Below, in pieces: positions 8,461-17,518 of a stretch of 64,000 nt of DNA. A program made the translations under genes and the position numbers. The first letter of the stretch is position 1; the number at the start of each line of letters is the position of its first letter. The notes under the pieces were generated by a model, which had not been told where the DNA came from, did not search any database, and saw only the letters and a program-made list of their open reading frames with translations. The stretch covers positions 3,973,501 to 4,037,500 of the forward strand of contig NC_009937.1 of assembly GCF_000010525.1 (NCBI RefSeq), given 5' to 3'. The stretch is from Azorhizobium caulinodans ORS 571 (GTDB lineage Bacteria > Pseudomonadota > Alphaproteobacteria > Rhizobiales > Xanthobacteraceae).

Positions 8461-10680
8461 ATGGGCAAGGGTCAGCGGGCGGCATTCGGCCAGCCCGACG
8501 GCGGACGTCTGAAGTCCGCCAAGGATGCGCTGCGCGCCGGCACCCTGCATCAGGCCGGCGACCACAAGGGCGCCGCCCAGCTCTATGCCGCCTCTCTGAA
8601 GCGCGACCCGAAGAACCCCATCGTCCAGCACATGTATGCGCTGTGCCTGCGCCAGATCGGCCGCATCCCGGAAGCGGTCGCGGCGCTGCGCATCTCCACC
8701 GCGCTCGATCCCCGGAACGTGGAGGCGCTCGCGGACTACGGCAGCCTGCTGCTCCAGATGGGCGACCGTGCCGCCGCCCGCGAGGCGTTCGAGAAGGCGC
8801 TGGCGCTGCGCCCGAACCACCCGGTAGCGAAAGCCGGCATCGCCCGCCTCTCGGCCGTGGACGGCTCCCTCGACGACCTGCTGCGCACGGTGGCGGAACA
8901 GCCCGGCAACGGGCAGGCCGCGCTCGCGCTCGGCTGCGCCATCATTTCGAGCGGCGGAGAGCCGGACGACGCGGCCAAGGTCTGGGTCGAGGCCGTGCAG
9001 CGCGGCGCGCTCACGCCCGAGGACATCGGCATCGAGGGCGTGAACGCCTATCGCGGCGGACGCGACCGCGAAGCCCTCGCCCTGCTCAAGATCGCCGCCA
9101 CGCTGAAGCCGACGGTGGCCGCGCTCCACGCCAATCTCGGCATGATCCTGCTGGAGAAGCGGCGGCACGCCGAGGCCATGGAGGCGCTGGGCGAAGCGCT
9201 GAAGGTGGACCCGAACCACGTGGGCGCGCTGCTGAACCTCGGCAGCGTCTGCCTCGACCGGAAGGCCTATCCCGAGGCCCTCGCCTATCTGAACCGCGTC
9301 CTGAAGATCGAGCCCGACAATGTGGTGGCGCGCCTCGGCGCGGCCAACGCCTCGCGGCAGATCTGCCAGTGGCGCAATGTGGAGCAGGAAGAAGCGGCCA
9401 TCGCAAAGCTGCTGGCCCAGAGCGCGACCCGCACCGGCCCCTTCCTTCTCCTGTCCTCGCACATGACGCCGAAGGACCACCTGCGCGCCGCCCGCGTATG
9501 GGCGCAGGGCGTGCGCGTGGAGCGCGACGACAAGCTGCCGCCGGCGCCGCCCGCCGATCCGTCCCGGCGCATCCGCATCGGCTATCTGTCCAACGACTAT
9601 TACAATCACGCCACCACCTTCCTGGCGGTGGAGATGTTCGAGCGGCACGACCGCGAGAAGTTCGAGATCTTCGCTTATTCGCATAGCCCCGACGACAAGT
9701 CGGACATGCGCCGGCGCGTGGTTTCCGCCTTCGACCATTTCGTGGAAATCGAGCGCATGAGCAATCCGGAGGCGGCGCGCCGCATCCGGGCGGACGGCAT
9801 CGACATCCTCGTCGATCTCAAGGGCTACACCCAGGGCGCCAGGTCCGAGATCATGGCCCTGCGGCCCGCGCCGGTCCAGGTGAACTTCCTCGGCTATCCC
9901 GGCAGCATGGGCGCCGACTTCATAGACTATGTGGTGGGCGACCGCTTCGTGACCCCGCTGTCCGCCGCGGCCGACTATGACGAGAAGATCGTCCAGCTGC
10001 CCCACTGCTACCAGCCCAACGACCGGCATCGTCGCATCTCGGAAACCCTGCCGAGCCGCGCGGCCTGCGGGCTGCCGGAGAGCGGCTTCGTCTTCTGCTG
10101 CTTCAACAACACCTACAAGATCACGCCCGCGGTCTTCTCGGTCTGGATGCGGCTGCTGGACGAGGTGCCCGACTCGGTGCTGTGGCTCTATGAGGCCAAT
10201 GCGGCGGCGCGCGACAACCTCGCCTATGAGGCCGCGAAGTTCGGCATCGAGCCCGACCGCATCATCTTCGCGCCCAATGCCCTGCTGGCGGATCATCTGG
10301 CGCGGCATGCGCACGCCGACCTGTTCCTCGACACCCTGCCCTACAATGCCCACACCACGGCCAGCGATGCGCTCTGGGCCGGTGTGCCGATCGTCACCTG
10401 CGCGGGCGAGACCTTCGCGGCGCGCGTCGCCGCAAGCCTGCTCGACGCCGTGGGCATGCCGGAACTGATCACCACGTCGCTAGCTGACTATGAGGCCCTG
10501 GCGCTGGCGCTCGCCCGCGATCCGGAGCGGCTTGCCGGCCTCAAGGCCCGCCTCGTCGAAGCCCGCGCGACGGCACCCTTGTTCGATTCCGAGAAATTCA
10601 CCCGCGATATCGAGGCCGCCTACCAGCGCATGCACGCGCTGCGCAGCGCCGGCAAGGTGCCGGAACCGATCGTGGTGTGA
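8461..10680 (+). CDS. TPR-repeat protein O-GlcNAc transferase-like glycosyltransferase (GT41, SPINDLY/OGT type)
   Basis: A 739-residue cytoplasmic glycosyltransferase. Residues about 20-290 form TPR repeats (for example VEALADYGSLLLQMGDR and ALLNLGSVCLDRKAYPEA). The rest is a complete GT41 catalytic region: RIGYLSNDYYNHATTF with His383 in the position of the human OGT active-site His498, GYPGSMGADFIDYVVGD, CFNNTYKITP with Lys553 matching the UDP-contacting Lys842, and LDTLPYNAHTTASDALWAG. Family members transfer a sugar from a nucleotide donor to Ser/Thr or Asn of proteins. ATG 8461 is chosen because GGAGGGGAAC directly precedes it. The neighbouring glycan genes suggest a surface protein or flagellin as acceptor; that is inference. 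Confidence 0.9.
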   Translation: MGKGQRAAFGQPDGGRLKSAKDALRAGTLHQAGDHKGAAQLYAASLKRDPKNPIVQHMYALCLRQIGRIPEAVAALRISTALDPRNVEALADYGSLLLQMGDRAAAREAFEKALALRPNHPVAKAGIARLSAVDGSLDDLLRTVAEQPGNGQAALALGCAIISSGGEPDDAAKVWVEAVQRGALTPEDIGIEGVNAYRGGRDREALALLKIAATLKPTVAALHANLGMILLEKRRHAEAMEALGEALKVDPNHVGALLNLGSVCLDRKAYPEALAYLNRVLKIEPDNVVARLGAANASRQICQWRNVEQEEAAIAKLLAQSATRTGPFLLLSSHMTPKDHLRAARVWAQGVRVERDDKLPPAPPADPSRRIRIGYLSNDYYNHATTFLAVEMFERHDREKFEIFAYSHSPDDKSDMRRRVVSAFDHFVEIERMSNPEAARRIRADGIDILVDLKGYTQGARSEIMALRPAPVQVNFLGYPGSMGADFIDYVVGDRFVTPLSAAADYDEKIVQLPHCYQPNDRHRRISETLPSRAACGLPESGFVFCCFNNTYKITPAVFSVWMRLLDEVPDSVLWLYEANAAARDNLAYEAAKFGIEPDRIIFAPNALLADHLARHAHADLFLDTLPYNAHTTASDALWAGVPIVTCAGETFAARVAASLLDAVGMPELITTSLADYEALALALARDPERLAGLKARLVEARATAPLFDSEKFTRDIEAAYQRMHALRSAGKVPEPIVV

Positions 10681-10720
10681 GCGGGGACCACTCGTTTCGC
10701 GTCGAAAGCCCAAACGAAGA

Positions 10721-10755
10721 GGGCGTGGTGATCGGAAGATCACCGCGCCCTTTGT
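10721..10755. terminator. Terminator between the OGT-like gene and the convergent FkbM gene
   Basis: A 13-bp stem (GGGCGTGGTGATC with GATCACCGCGCCC, one wobble pair) and a GGAA tetraloop are followed by TTTGTGT. It lies between converging genes and probably serves both. Confidence 0.85.
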
Positions 10756-10777
10756 GTCTCCGGACCGCGATACGCCG

Positions 10778-11503
10778 TTAGAGCTTGGCGGCGTGGATGT
10801 CGAACCACAAATTCTTCGGCGCGATGCGATTGCCCGCGCGGTCGCGCACCGTCGTGGAATAGAGCTTCTCGAACGCCTTGCGATCCAGCCATGTGCCCGG
10901 CAGCGCGTCGCCGAAGGGACCGGAGGAGCCTTCCGTGAAGCGGAAGTTCACCTTCGGGTCGCGCACCTGTGTCACCCGGGACTGGTCCACCAGCTTGAAA
11001 CCGTCATAGCCGGCCTCATCCAGGGCGGCGATGAAATCATAGCCGGAGCGGCAGTCCTCCACGCTCACATAGAGCGGCTTGATGATCTGGCCGCGCAGCT
11101 GCTTGAGCACGATCTCGTCGGCACCGCGCACGTCGATCTTCAGGTAACGGGGCGTGCCGAAGCGGTCGAACAGGTCGCCGAGGGTCAGCGACGCCACTTC
11201 GACCACATGCGTCGCGGCATCGTGGTGCTTGGCCCAGACCTCCTCGACGCTGCTGCTGCGGCTGTCCTCTTCATTCACGTGAAATGCCACGGTGCCGGAC
11301 GTCGCCCATACGGCCGCTTCGACGAGGGTCAGGCGCTTGGCCACGATCTCCTTCGCAAAGCGCGTGCGCGCGGCTTCCACGAGCGCCGGGTTGGCCTCGA
11401 TCGCCACCACATCGAAGCCCTTGGCAAGGTAATAGGCGGTATCGTCGCCATTGTTCATGCCGAGGTCCATGATGAATCGGCTGGAATCGGCAAACACCGT
11501 CAT
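10778..11503 (-). CDS. FkbM family methyltransferase
   Basis: A 241-residue SAM-dependent O-methyltransferase of the FkbM family, which typically methylates sugar hydroxyls. It shows the SAM-binding start FIMDLGMNNGDDTAYY, the acidic strand VVAIEANP and the family's LKIDVRGADEIVLKQLR segment. ATG 11503 overlaps the stop of the upstream gene as ATGA and has AAGGAG upstream, so translation is coupled. It is the shorter member of a two-gene FkbM operon; its glycan substrate is unknown. Confidence 0.85.
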   Translation of the reverse strand: MTVFADSSRFIMDLGMNNGDDTAYYLAKGFDVVAIEANPALVEAARTRFAKEIVAKRLTLVEAAVWATSGTVAFHVNEEDSRSSSVEEVWAKHHDAATHVVEVASLTLGDLFDRFGTPRYLKIDVRGADEIVLKQLRGQIIKPLYVSVEDCRSGYDFIAALDEAGYDGFKLVDQSRVTQVRDPKVNFRFTEGSSGPFGDALPGTWLDRKAFEKLYSTTVRDRAGNRIAPKNLWFDIHAAKL

Positions 11504-12729
11504 GTGGCAACACGCTCCTTGGGAAGGGCATAAACAATCGCACCCATGCCGCACCAATCGTGGGTGCGCATGAGGATGGTATAGTCCGGCAGATGCCGCA
11601 TGAACCATTGCGGCGTACCGAGAAGACCTGCGGCATCGTGATAGACGGCGGCCGCGACGATGGGACGGCGCCGCCGCAGCGTTTCCCGCGCGCCATTGAG
11701 CGCGGCGAGTTCGGCGCCTTCCAGATGCAGCTTTACGAAGGTCGGATCGAGGCTCAGTGCGTCGAGCGGCGCACAGGCCCTCAGGATCTTGCCCGTCGGC
11801 GCGATCTGCGAGGCATGGCCGAGCCCCTCTTGGAAACGCACCGCCTCGGTGCGCGCACCGAGCACCGCATCCAGCACCTGGATGCGGGCTTGAAGCGTCA
11901 CGTCGAGACTGGAGACATAGGCCTGAAGGACCGACCGGTTTGCGACATCCGGCTCGATGGCCCAGACCGTGGAGACGCTGGCGTTCGTCGCCTGCAGAAG
12001 CCGGGCCGTGACCTCACCGTGATAGGCACCGGCGTCGAGAAAACGTTCGTCGCCCTTCAGCACCGAAGTGATCTCGGGAATGAAGAAGCGCGCGTCCGGC
12101 TCCACCGACGCGCCCTCGAAATCCCACTCCTGCCGCGCAAGCCGCCAGGCCGCGAACCGCAGGTAATGGGCGCGCGAGGCATCATCGGCAAAGCCCGCGA
12201 GGATTTCATCGGCCGCGGCCAGTTCCACCTCGCTGAGCGGGCTGGCGAACCAGCCGTTGCTCAAGGGGTGCTGGTCCCGGAAGGCTTCGGTGACGTCGTA
12301 CAGGGGAACGCACTGGCTCCAGCCCTGCCGGTTGAGCTCGGCTTCCAGCGGCACATAAGGCCGGTCGATCACCGCGATGGCGAGCAGCGCCTTCGCCCGC
12401 TGAAGCTCCGGCACCGCTTCGGGCCCGCGCACCGGAAGGTCCGCCCAGTCGGGATCGTCGGCACAAGCGTCCGCGTCGCTGTCGATCACGCCCGCGACGG
12501 GCTGACCCACGGATTCGAAATAGCGGCGCGCCTCCTTGCCGAGGGGGCCGGCGCCAAAGAGCCAGAGAGGACGCGCGCGGGGAAGGATCGGAACGCCGGC
12601 CGGCGCGCGGCTGTTGGCGACGCGGAGCAGATCACGCGCCACCGCCGCATCCGGCAGGGCCTCGAAGTGCCGGCCCACAAGGGCGTTGGATACCAGCTTC
12701 AGACGGCGGGCGGCGGCACGGCGCGGCAT
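11500..12729 (-). CDS. FkbM family methyltransferase with N-terminal nucleotide-binding-like domain
   Basis: A 409-residue protein. The N-terminal 150 or so residues contain a Rossmann-like turn (LWLFGAGPLGKEARRYF) followed by VIDSDADA. A linker and then the FkbM methyltransferase domain follow (ERFLDAGAYHGEVTARLL, VWAIEPDVANRSVL, VKLHLEGAELAALNGARETL). It overlaps the next FkbM gene by ATGA. ATG 12729 follows AAGGAG. The likely role is O-methylation of a glycan residue; the N-terminal domain may bind a nucleotide or donor, which is inference. It is divergent from the glycosyltransferase at 12994 across a 264-base gap. Confidence 0.83.
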   Translation of the reverse strand: MPRRAAARRLKLVSNALVGRHFEALPDAAVARDLLRVANSRAPAGVPILPRARPLWLFGAGPLGKEARRYFESVGQPVAGVIDSDADACADDPDWADLPVRGPEAVPELQRAKALLAIAVIDRPYVPLEAELNRQGWSQCVPLYDVTEAFRDQHPLSNGWFASPLSEVELAAADEILAGFADDASRAHYLRFAAWRLARQEWDFEGASVEPDARFFIPEITSVLKGDERFLDAGAYHGEVTARLLQATNASVSTVWAIEPDVANRSVLQAYVSSLDVTLQARIQVLDAVLGARTEAVRFQEGLGHASQIAPTGKILRACAPLDALSLDPTFVKLHLEGAELAALNGARETLRRRRPIVAAAVYHDAAGLLGTPQWFMRHLPDYTILMRTHDWCGMGAIVYALPKERVAT

Positions 12730-12993
12730 CAGGCTCGCTCCTTCTCATAGGGCTTGCGATCGGACCGAGCCGGGACTGGCGCACGCATCATGATGGGACT
12801 TCGACGTTCTTCTTGATGGTGCGCCGCGCAAGCGACGCCCCCCTCCAGGATGGCACCATGGATGGGGAGGCTGTCGCAAGCCTTGTGGCTTCATTTCCGA
12901 AAATGCCCCTGCGCATATCCTTTTACCGCCTCAACAGCCTCAGGCAATCCTTCCGCGCTTTGCTTCCGACGCGATGCGGCGGAGGTGGGACGC

Positions 12994-14235
12994 ATGATTG
13001 CGGGTGTAGAGACAGGAATGCGAGGCACGATGCCCGGACATCCGGCGGGCAGCGCCCGGATTCTGCATATCGCGCCGCATCTGGAAGGCACCCTCGGCAA
13101 GGCCCACGCGACCCTTCTTGAAGCCGCGCGCACCTCGCGCGGTGCCATCCGGCGCACGCTCCACACCTATGTGCTTCTGGAAACACCGGCCGACACCAGC
13201 CAGATCGACCGCATCACATCGGCGGGCGGGCGGGTCGTCGTGCAACCGGACGCCCGGAAGATGGCCGACCTCGTGGAAGCTGCCGATATCGTCCAGTTGG
13301 AATGGACCGGTGCCTCCTCGCTTCCGTCCCTGCTGACGCACACGCCGCTGCCGGCGATGCGGCTCGTCCTCTGGGTACACGGCACCGGCGCCGGCCTCGT
13401 CCCGCCCGGCCTTCTCGCGCTCGCCGACCGGACCTTTCTCGCCCATGCCTCGACGGGCAGGGCCGCGCCACTCGCGCCCGCGCTGGAGCCGCCGCCGGAG
13501 GCCCTGGGCTTTGCCAACGCCTGCTTTGGCCTTGCACCCGTCGATCGTCCCGCCTGCCCCACCCGGCCGCTCACCTATGGCTGCTGCGCTCCCCTTGATG
13601 CCGCAACGCTCGATCCGCGCTTCTTCGATGTGATCGACGCTGCCAGCACCGGCATCCGCGTCTCCCTCTGGGGGACTCCCGACAAGACCGGCCCGATCGC
13701 CGCGCGTGCCGCCGCAATGCGGCACCCCGAACGCATCGTCTTCGAGCGTGAGGCGTTCGATCCGCAAACGGTGCTGAGCAAGCTGGATGTGCTGATCCAC
13801 CTGCTCGACCCGACGCGCGCCGATCCCTGCGAGGCGACCCTCGTGGAGGCCATGTCGGTGGGGGCTACCCCTCTGGTCTGGCGCCACGGACCGGAGGCCA
13901 GCGTCGTACGCGAGGGGCGCAATGCCCTGCTCGCGGAAACCGTCGAAGACGCGGCGGCCCTGCTCGACTGGACGCGCAGCAATCCGCGGCGCGTGGCCAA
14001 GCTCGGCGCCAAGGCAATGTATGACATGGCGCAGAGCCATATTCCCGCCAACACGCTGCGAACCTTTGCCCGCGCCTATACCGCGATCGGGCTGATGCCG
14101 CCGCGCCGGCACGACTTCCAAGCCGCCCTGACCGCGCGCGACTGGGCCGGCCTCACGCCTGCGATCCCGGCGGTCCATGGCGCGCATATGCCGTTCAGCG
14201 CCGCGCAGACGGTGCCACTTCTGGCAGAGGCCTGA
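12994..14235 (+). CDS. Glycosyltransferase (GT4-like, GT-B fold)
   Basis: A 413-residue putative glycosyltransferase. The C-terminal half carries a GT4-like donor-binding pattern: VLSKLDVLIHLLDPT, then DPCEATLVEAMSVGATPLVWRHGPEASVVREGRNALL, which matches the EX7E region of GT-B enzymes in layout. The N-terminal half (ILHIAPHLEGTLGKAH; VQLEWTGASSLPSLL) is divergent. ATG 12994 is chosen because GGAGGTG lies just upstream; frames starting at 12850 read through unconserved sequence. The gene precedes the DegT operon by 100 bases and may belong to it. Donor and acceptor are unknown. Confidence 0.75.
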   Translation: MIAGVETGMRGTMPGHPAGSARILHIAPHLEGTLGKAHATLLEAARTSRGAIRRTLHTYVLLETPADTSQIDRITSAGGRVVVQPDARKMADLVEAADIVQLEWTGASSLPSLLTHTPLPAMRLVLWVHGTGAGLVPPGLLALADRTFLAHASTGRAAPLAPALEPPPEALGFANACFGLAPVDRPACPTRPLTYGCCAPLDAATLDPRFFDVIDAASTGIRVSLWGTPDKTGPIAARAAAMRHPERIVFEREAFDPQTVLSKLDVLIHLLDPTRADPCEATLVEAMSVGATPLVWRHGPEASVVREGRNALLAETVEDAAALLDWTRSNPRRVAKLGAKAMYDMAQSHIPANTLRTFARAYTAIGLMPPRRHDFQAALTARDWAGLTPAIPAVHGAHMPFSAAQTVPLLAEA

Positions 14236-14335
14236 GATTGCCGAAGTATTCGCGGGCAAAGGCCAGGAAGGCAGGCTTGGGGCAAGCCTCCGATCCTAGT
14301 CTCCACCCTGCGGATAAGCTCGAGAGCAGACGAAC

Positions 14336-15499
14336 ATGATCACTTCGGCGGAGCGCATTCCTGTGGCCGGTCCTTCCATCACGGACCGGGAGGCGGAGCT
14401 CGCCGCCGAAGCGGCACGCACCGCCTGGTACGCCAATCATTACGCCTATAATGCGCGCTTCGAGAAGATGATGGCGGACTATGTGGGCGTCGGCCATGCC
14501 GTCAGTGTCCCCCATGCCACGTCCGCCCTGCACCTGATCTTCGCGGCTCTCGGCATCGGCCCCGGCGACGAGGTCATCGTGCCGGACGTGACCTGGATCG
14601 CCTCCGTCGCTCCCATCGTGCATCTCGGCGCGACGCCTATCCTCGTCGATATCCTCCCCGATACATGGTGCATCGATCCTGCGGCCGTGGAAGCCGCCAT
14701 CGGCCCGTGCACCAAGGCGATCCTCGGCGTCGATCTCTACGGCTCCATGTGCGACTGGCCGACCCTTCAGGCCATCGCCGACCGCCACGGCCTGTATCTC
14801 GTGGAGGACGCTGCCGAGGCGCTCGGTTCCTCCCTCAACGGGCGCCGCGCCGGCGCCTTCGGACGTGCGGCCGCCTTCAGCTTCCACGGCTCGAAGACGG
14901 TGGCCACCGGCGAGGGGGGCATGTTCGTGACCGATGATCCCGAACTCAACGCCCGCGTGCTCTTCCTGCGCGACCATGGCCGCAAGCCGGGGGACCGCTT
15001 CTTCCAGAACCACGAGATCGCGTTCAAGTACCGCATGAATGCGGTCACCGCCGCCCTCGGCATCGCCCAGATGGAGCGCATCGATGCGCTCATCGCGCAC
15101 AAGCGCGCCATCTATGGCTGGTATCACGACCGCCTCGCCGACATGGACGGCCTGACGCTGAACTGCGAGCCCGAGGGCGTGTCCAATTCCTACTGGATGG
15201 TGACGGCCGTCCCCTGCGAGGCCTATGGCTTCGACAAATTCGCCCTGATGGCCGAGATGGAGCGCCGGAACATCGACACCCGGCCCTTCTTCTCGCCGCT
15301 CTCCAGCCTTCCCGCCTTCGACGCGCATCCCGAAGCCAAGCGCTTCGTGACGCCGAACGACTGCGGGCAGTTCATCGCCCGGGTCGGCATCAACCTGCCG
15401 TCGGGCTACAACATGACCGAAGAAAAGGTCGACATCGTCTGTGCCGCCTTCCGCGAAGTGCTCGCCGGTGGCCGGACGCATCGCGTGGCAGCGGAATGA
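14336..15499 (+). CDS. DegT/DnrJ/EryC1/StrS family sugar aminotransferase
   Basis: PLP-dependent aminotransferase of 387 residues that converts a nucleotide-linked keto-deoxysugar to an amino sugar. The internal aldimine lysine is Lys187 in FSFHGSKTVATGEGG. The PLP phosphate and ring contacts (ATSALHLIF, VEDAAEALGS) and the family start (IPVAGPSITDREAELAAEAAR) are clear. It resembles perosamine-synthase-type enzymes acting on GDP- or dTDP-4-keto-6-deoxy sugars; the actual sugar is not determined. It is the first of six overlapping genes, and its stop overlaps the next start (ATGA). Confidence 0.9.
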   Translation: MITSAERIPVAGPSITDREAELAAEAARTAWYANHYAYNARFEKMMADYVGVGHAVSVPHATSALHLIFAALGIGPGDEVIVPDVTWIASVAPIVHLGATPILVDILPDTWCIDPAAVEAAIGPCTKAILGVDLYGSMCDWPTLQAIADRHGLYLVEDAAEALGSSLNGRRAGAFGRAAAFSFHGSKTVATGEGGMFVTDDPELNARVLFLRDHGRKPGDRFFQNHEIAFKYRMNAVTAALGIAQMERIDALIAHKRAIYGWYHDRLADMDGLTLNCEPEGVSNSYWMVTAVPCEAYGFDKFALMAEMERRNIDTRPFFSPLSSLPAFDAHPEAKRFVTPNDCGQFIARVGINLPSGYNMTEEKVDIVCAAFREVLAGGRTHRVAAE

Positions 15500-16254
15500 C
15501 CCAGATGATCAAGGACGACCGTCTCGAATTCGAAGCGCACAAGCGCGACATGTGCCTGGCGCTGGGGCGCGACGAGGCCACCTTCAACAAGATCACCACC
15601 GCCCTCCATTCGCTCGACACCTATGATTACTCCTATCTCTGGAGCTTCATGGGCGTGCCGATCATCCAGATGCCGGCGGACGTCATGGCGACGCAGGAAG
15701 TGATCTGGGCGACGAAGCCGGACGTCATCATCGAGACCGGCGTGGCGCGGGGCGGCTCGGTCATATTCATGGCCGCCATGCTGCAGCTCGTCGGCAAGGG
15801 CAAGGTCGTCGGCGTGGACATCGACATCCGCGCGCACAATCGCGATTCCATCGAGAAGCACCCGATGTCGTCACGCATCGAGCTGATCGAAGGACCTTCC
15901 ACTTCAGCGGAGACCATGGCCAAGGTGCGCGCCGCCATCCCGGCCGGCGCCTCCGTGATGGTGGTGCTGGACAGCGACCACAGCCGCGACCACGTGCTCG
16001 ACGAACTGCGTAACTATGGTCCGCTCGTCACCCAGGGGCAGTATCTGGTGGTCGCCGACACGCTGCTCGGCCGCGTGGACGCCTCCCAGACCCCCACCAA
16101 GCGCTCGAAGATCTGGCATCCCGGTGACGAGCCGCTGACCGCGCTGAAGGCCTATCTCGCCGAGACGGACCGCTTCGAGGTCGATCCGGTGATCAACGGC
16201 AAGCTGGTGCTCTCCAGCTCTCCGGGCGGATACACGCGATGCGTCAAGGCCTGA
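15496..16254 (+). CDS. CmcI / cephalosporin-hydroxylase family SAM-dependent methyltransferase
   Basis: A 252-residue protein of the family named after cephalosporin hydroxylase CmcI, whose members are mostly class I methyltransferases, including sugar O-methyltransferases. Visible features are WSFMGVPIIQMPADVM, the SAM-binding IIETGVARGGSVIFMAAM, GVDIDIRAHNR, the metal-site VVLDSDHSRDHVLDEL and VVADTLLGR. It overlaps the DegT gene by four bases and the GNAT gene by 16. It probably methylates the sugar made or attached by this operon. Confidence 0.85.
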   Translation: MTQMIKDDRLEFEAHKRDMCLALGRDEATFNKITTALHSLDTYDYSYLWSFMGVPIIQMPADVMATQEVIWATKPDVIIETGVARGGSVIFMAAMLQLVGKGKVVGVDIDIRAHNRDSIEKHPMSSRIELIEGPSTSAETMAKVRAAIPAGASVMVVLDSDHSRDHVLDELRNYGPLVTQGQYLVVADTLLGRVDASQTPTKRSKIWHPGDEPLTALKAYLAETDRFEVDPVINGKLVLSSSPGGYTRCVKA

Positions 16255-16796
16255 CAGCGGAGGCATGGCCAAGCGCCACGACCCGCCGCGCGCATCTGCG
16301 CGACGTGCGGGAGGCGGATGTTCCGGCACTCGCCGCCATGCGGCGCGATGACGAGCTACAGGCGCAGCTTCTCACCGTGGCGGACGCCCTCGACGACAAC
16401 GCCATGGCCGCGTGGATCGAGCGGCGCACCGGCGAGCCCGGCGGCGCCTTCCAGGTGGTGGCCGACGCCCGCTCGGAGGCCTTTCTCGGCTTCGTCCAGG
16501 TCAGCCACGTCCACCGGCGCAACCGGGTGGGACAAGGCGGGCTTGCGCTCGCTTCCCACGCCCGCGGCCAGGGTTTTGGCCACGAGGCCATGGCGCTGCT
16601 CCTCGACTATGCGGCGCGGCGGCTCGGCCTCACGAAGCTGATGGCGGAGATCCGGGCCGACAATGCCGCCTCGCTCCGGGTCCATCACGCGGCGGGCTAT
16701 CGGACCGTGGGCCTGATGACGGGGCACTTCCACGGCCGCGACGGCGTCCATGACGTGGCACTGCTGGAGCGCCATCTCGGGGACATGGCGTCATGA
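16239..16796 (+). CDS. GNAT family N-acetyltransferase
   Basis: A 185-residue acetyltransferase with the acetyl-CoA pyrophosphate-binding loop SHARGQGFGHEAMALLLDYA and the C-terminal IRADNAASLRVHHAAGYRTVG typical of RimJ/PseH-like enzymes. Because it sits directly after a sugar aminotransferase with overlapping reading frames, N-acylation of the new amino sugar is the most economical role; this is inference. It overlaps both neighbours, so it is translated as part of one polycistron. Confidence 0.85.
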   Translation: MRQGLTAEAWPSATTRRAHLRDVREADVPALAAMRRDDELQAQLLTVADALDDNAMAAWIERRTGEPGGAFQVVADARSEAFLGFVQVSHVHRRNRVGQGGLALASHARGQGFGHEAMALLLDYAARRLGLTKLMAEIRADNAASLRVHHAAGYRTVGLMTGHFHGRDGVHDVALLERHLGDMAS

Positions 16797-17518
16797 CGGC
16801 GGTCGTCATCACCCAGCCCATGCTGTTCCCCTGGCCGGGGTTCTTTGAACAGCTGATGCTGGCCGACGCCTATCTGTATCTCGACGACGCCCAGTTCTCG
16901 AAGGGCAGCTTCACCAATCGCATCCAGGTCAAATACGGCGACGACCGGCGGTGGATGACGATCCCCCTCGCCGGAAAGGGCAGCTTCCAGCCCATCGCGG
17001 AACTGAAGGCCACCGACGGCGACTGGAAATCCGCCCATCGGGCCCTGCTCGCGCAGTCCCTCGCCGACGCGCCCCATCGCGACGACGCCCTTGGCCTGCT
17101 CGATGCCGCTTATGCCCATGACGACCTGTGCGACCTGCTGATCGCCAGCATCGAGGAGCCGGCACGCTATCTCGGCATCGGTTCGGGGCGCGACATCGGC
17201 CGCACCACAGCCTGCAAGGTGGAGGGCACCTCCTGGCAGCGCGTCCTTGACCTTGTGCTCGACCAGGGCGGCACGCGCTATCTGACCGGGCACGGCGCGG
17301 CGCGCTATCTCGACCATGACGCCTTCGAGGCTGCGGGGGTGGGCGTGGAGTATATGGCGTACAGCCTCACGCCCTGGCCGCAGGGCAAGGGGGCCTTCAC
17401 CCCCTATGTCACCATTCTTGATCTCATCGCCCACACAGGGCGGGACGCCATCACCTATCTGCGGCCGGCCACCGTTGCCTGGCGGCCGTTTCTGGAACAG
17501 CGGAGGGAAAACCCATGA
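16793..17518 (+). CDS. WbqC family protein
   Basis: A 241-residue WbqC-family protein. It has the family's starting motif ITQPMLFPWPGFFEQLMLAD, then YLYLDDAQFSKGSFTNR, a central helical part and YLTGHGAARYLD. WbqC proteins occur in O-antigen and glycan gene clusters and are proposed to add or transfer an acyl or amino-acid group, but the reaction is not well established. The start overlaps the GNAT stop as ATGA and the end overlaps the next start. Confidence 0.87.
   Translation: MTAVVITQPMLFPWPGFFEQLMLADAYLYLDDAQFSKGSFTNRIQVKYGDDRRWMTIPLAGKGSFQPIAELKATDGDWKSAHRALLAQSLADAPHRDDALGLLDAAYAHDDLCDLLIASIEEPARYLGIGSGRDIGRTTACKVEGTSWQRVLDLVLDQGGTRYLTGHGAARYLDHDAFEAAGVGVEYMAYSLTPWPQGKGAFTPYVTILDLIAHTGRDAITYLRPATVAWRPFLEQRRENP

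Noticed and set aside
8233-10353. A minus-strand open frame of about 700 codons opposite the OGT-like gene.
   Set aside because: The plus frame contains a full GT41 domain with catalytic residues, so the opposite frame is a shadow.
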